Positions 6,581-8,079 of a stretch of 8,079 nt of DNA are shown piece by piece. The first letter of the stretch is position 1, and every line of letters begins with the position of its first letter. Source of the stretch: Treponema sp. (GTDB lineage: Bacteria > Spirochaetota > Spirochaetia > Treponematales > Treponemataceae); contig JAFOTA010000118.1 in assembly GCA_017421145.1 (NCBI GenBank), forward strand, positions 1-8,079, read 5' to 3'. The translations under genes and the position numbers were made by a program. The notes beneath the pieces were generated by a model. It was not told the DNA's origin and did not search any database. It was given only the letters and a program-made list of their open reading frames with translations.

Positions 6581-7315
6581 ATGATAACAAAGGTTTTGAG
6601 CGTAGGAGGCTCTATAATTGCACCTGACAAGCCGGACGGAATGTTCCTTGCAGAGTTTTCGAAGATGGCTTCTGACTGGCTCATAGGAAACGGTGAGACA
6701 AGGCTGATTCTGGTTGCTGGTGGCGGCGGCCCTGCACGTGCATATCAGAACGCATACAAAGACGTGGCATCAAGATTTGACGACGCACAAAAAAAGAACT
6801 GCCTTTTCAAAGATGATGACGAAACGAACTATTACTGCGACTGGATCGGCATAATGGCAACAAGGCTGAACGCACAGCTTTTGAAGACATGTTTCGGTCC
6901 GCTCTGCAAAAACGAAGTAATCACTGATCCGACAAAAGCACCCGATACATTTGAAGGCAAAGTCCTTGTTGCTGCAGGATGGAAACCTGGATTTTCAACC
7001 GACAACGATGCAGTGCTCCTTGCAGAAAAATACCATGCGGACACAGTGGTAAACCTTTCAAACATCGAAAAGGTGTTCACCGATGACCCGCGCAAAAACC
7101 CTGATGCAAAGCCTTTGGACACTGTTTCATGGGAAGAATTCCGCAAGATGGTCGGCGATGAATGGGTTCCGGGCAAAAACTGTCCGTTCGATCCGATTGC
7201 AAGCAAAAAGGCAAGCGAACTCGGTCTGACCGTCATCTGTGCAGGCGGAAAAAACATTCCGAACATCCGATCGATACTTGACGGAAGGGAATACGTGGGA
7301 ACGACAATCAAATAA
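6581..7315 (+). CDS. pyrH: Archaeal-type uridylate (UMP) kinase, amino acid kinase superfamily
   Basis: The enzyme phosphorylates UMP to UDP with ATP in pyrimidine nucleotide synthesis and salvage. The 244-residue protein has the amino-acid-kinase phosphate loop near the N-terminus (SVGGSI, 7-12), the glycine-rich VAGGGGPAR (45-53), and DWIGIMATRLNA (87-98). The segment AAGWKPGFSTDNDAVLLAE (131-149) and the nucleotide-binding stretch NLSNIEKVFTDDPRKNPDAK (158-177) follow, with DPIASKKASELGLTVI (204-219) near the end. These features match the archaeal UMP kinase branch better than the bacterial PyrH branch, whose N-terminus reads LKLSGEAL. In many bacteria pyrH lies in the rpsB-tsf-pyrH-frr cluster, which is not the case here, so a second bacterial-type copy may exist elsewhere. 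It follows the transglutaminase-like gene by 22 bases and its stop codon overlaps the next start by one base (TAATG). The family is clear, and the exact substrate is inferred. Confidence 0.85.
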   Translation: MITKVLSVGGSIIAPDKPDGMFLAEFSKMASDWLIGNGETRLILVAGGGGPARAYQNAYKDVASRFDDAQKKNCLFKDDDETNYYCDWIGIMATRLNAQLLKTCFGPLCKNEVITDPTKAPDTFEGKVLVAAGWKPGFSTDNDAVLLAEKYHADTVVNLSNIEKVFTDDPRKNPDAKPLDTVSWEEFRKMVGDEWVPGKNCPFDPIASKKASELGLTVICAGGKNIPNIRSILDGREYVGTTIK

Positions 7316-7899
7316 TGAAGAAGATCGTCTTTCTTGCGGCATTTTTCTGCCTTGCGTTTGTTTTATGGAGCTGTAAATCCGTGCAGGCGGTGAAAGAACC
7401 TATTTCAAGGAATCTTTCTGACAAAGGGATAAAAAATTCCCGGCAGCTCCTTTCGTTTTTCATGGACTCAAATCCAGAGGCAGATTCAGAGCAGATTGAA
7501 AGGATGGCAAAAAAATACATCGAAGAAGCGGAGACAGAAGGAATCAACAGCGACTGCGCGTTTGCACAGATGTGCCTTGAAACCGGTTTCCTGCGCTTCG
7601 GTGGCCTTGTCACTCCCGAAATGCACAACTACTGCGGACTCGGATCAATCGACCAGGATCACCCGGGTGAAATCTTTGAGACAGAAGAGCTTGGTATAAG
7701 GGCACACATACAGCACTTGCACGCCTATGCCACTGAAGATGACGTACAGCTCAAAAACGAGTGCATAGACAAGCGCTACAAATGGGTACGTCCCAGGGGA
7801 AAAGCAAAGACTGTTTTCGGCCTTACAAAAACATGGGCATCCGACCCGGATTACGGCACCAAGCTTGATTCGCTGCTTTCAAGAATGGAAAATTACTAG
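7315..7899 (+). CDS. Lipoprotein with glucosaminidase-family (peptidoglycan hydrolase-like) domain
   Basis: The 194-residue product starts with a lipoprotein signal peptide: Lys-Lys, a hydrophobic run, then LWSC with the predicted lipidated Cys20, a spirochaete-style relaxed lipobox. After a charged spacer, residues from about 60 to 175 fit the glucosaminidase fold (the FlgJ / endo-beta-N-acetylglucosaminidase group, lysozyme-like). The helix AFAQMCLETGFL carries the candidate catalytic Glu89, and the NYCGLG motif (105-110) follows, then a typical GIRAHIQHLHAYA helix (145-157 region). It would act on glycan strands from the membrane side of the periplasm, in remodelling or recycling. Translation starts at the A of the pyrH stop (TAATG) with only a weak purine stretch upstream, so it probably depends on translational coupling to pyrH. 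Activity is inferred from the conserved Glu and motif context. Confidence 0.85.
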   Translation: MKKIVFLAAFFCLAFVLWSCKSVQAVKEPISRNLSDKGIKNSRQLLSFFMDSNPEADSEQIERMAKKYIEEAETEGINSDCAFAQMCLETGFLRFGGLVTPEMHNYCGLGSIDQDHPGEIFETEELGIRAHIQHLHAYATEDDVQLKNECIDKRYKWVRPRGKAKTVFGLTKTWASDPDYGTKLDSLLSRMENY

Positions 7900-7941
7900 C
7901 TTCATCTTTCCAAAAGTCCGTATATCAAGTATCATTGCGGC

Positions 7942-8079
7942 ATGAACGAACTTCAACTTAAATACGGATGCAACCCGAACCAGAAACCGGCAAGGGTCTT
8001 TATGGAAAACGGAGCTGATTTGCCGATCACAGTTTTGAACGGCAGACCCGGCTATATCAATCTTCTGGACGCTTTCAAC
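7942..8079 (+). CDS. Phosphoribosylaminoimidazolecarboxamide (AICAR) formyltransferase, N-terminal fragment cut by window edge
   Basis: From the ATG at 7942, 46 codons run open to the right edge. The peptide begins [18 protein letters not shown] and continues to [23 protein letters not shown] matches the LRYGxNPHQ motif that opens the AICAR formyltransferase domain of PurH, which carries out the penultimate step of IMP synthesis. In bifunctional PurH this motif lies about 200 residues in, after the IMP cyclohydrolase (MGS-like) domain. Here it is at the N-terminus, so this looks like a stand-alone formyltransferase. No in-frame start lies a short distance upstream. No strong Shine-Dalgarno sequence precedes the ATG, only GCGG next to it. 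The gene is 42 bases after the lipoprotein stop, with no terminator hairpin seen between them. Confidence 0.8.
   Translation, partial: MNELQLKYGCNPNQKPARVFMENGADLPITVLNGRPGYINLLDAFN

Noticed and set aside
7900..7941. Terminator or promoter between the lipoprotein and the AICAR formyltransferase gene
   Set aside because: No hairpin with a T-run is visible. TATCAT at 7930-7935 has no matching -35 and lies too close to the ATG to be convincing.

Overview
The window looks like a chromosomal housekeeping segment of a spirochaete, most likely a host-associated Treponema of moderate G+C. The basis is the gene order (cyclic-nucleotide-domain protein, murB, cysS, ECF sigma factor), the relaxed spirochaetal lipobox on one protein, an archaeal-type UMP kinase and the general protein style. 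From memory the order around the ECF sigma gene TP0092 of T. pallidum is similar. This was not checked, and the species cannot be fixed from the sequence.

Minus strand, left part (1-1834): the 5' part of a cyclic-nucleotide-binding-domain protein gene runs off the left edge (GTG start at 607). Upstream of it on the same strand is a complete murB (737-1834), for UDP-N-acetylmuramate dehydrogenase. The 129-base gap between them holds a perfect 9-bp inverted repeat that overlaps a possible -35 box. Plus strand, from 1984 to the right edge: cysS, an ECF sigma factor, a zinc-finger membrane anti-sigma factor, a membrane-anchored protein with two IPT/TIG domains and a transglutaminase-like domain, an archaeal-type UMP kinase, a glucosaminidase-family lipoprotein, and the first 46 codons of a stand-alone AICAR formyltransferase. 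Gaps are very short (17-base overlap, 2, 22, -1 and 42 bases), so the sigma-to-lipoprotein block is probably one operon, possibly reading on from cysS. The murB/cysS intergenic region (1835-1983) carries divergent promoter elements and a possible small leader hairpin.

Functional picture: the sigma factor and anti-sigma factor form a classic membrane-signalling pair. The gene 2 bases downstream encodes an envelope protein whose transglutaminase-like domain keeps the His and Asp of the catalytic triad but has Ala where the nucleophilic Cys should be. It may therefore be a binding or sensing pseudoenzyme rather than a protease or cross-linker. Together with murB and the glucosaminidase lipoprotein, the neighbourhood has an envelope and peptidoglycan theme mixed with nucleotide and translation housekeeping. 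The best candidate for something undescribed is this sigma / anti-sigma / IPT-pseudotransglutaminase module.

No tRNA, rRNA, CRISPR array, insertion sequence or prophage gene was seen. No strong rho-independent terminator was found. No gene-free stretch exceeds 150 bases.
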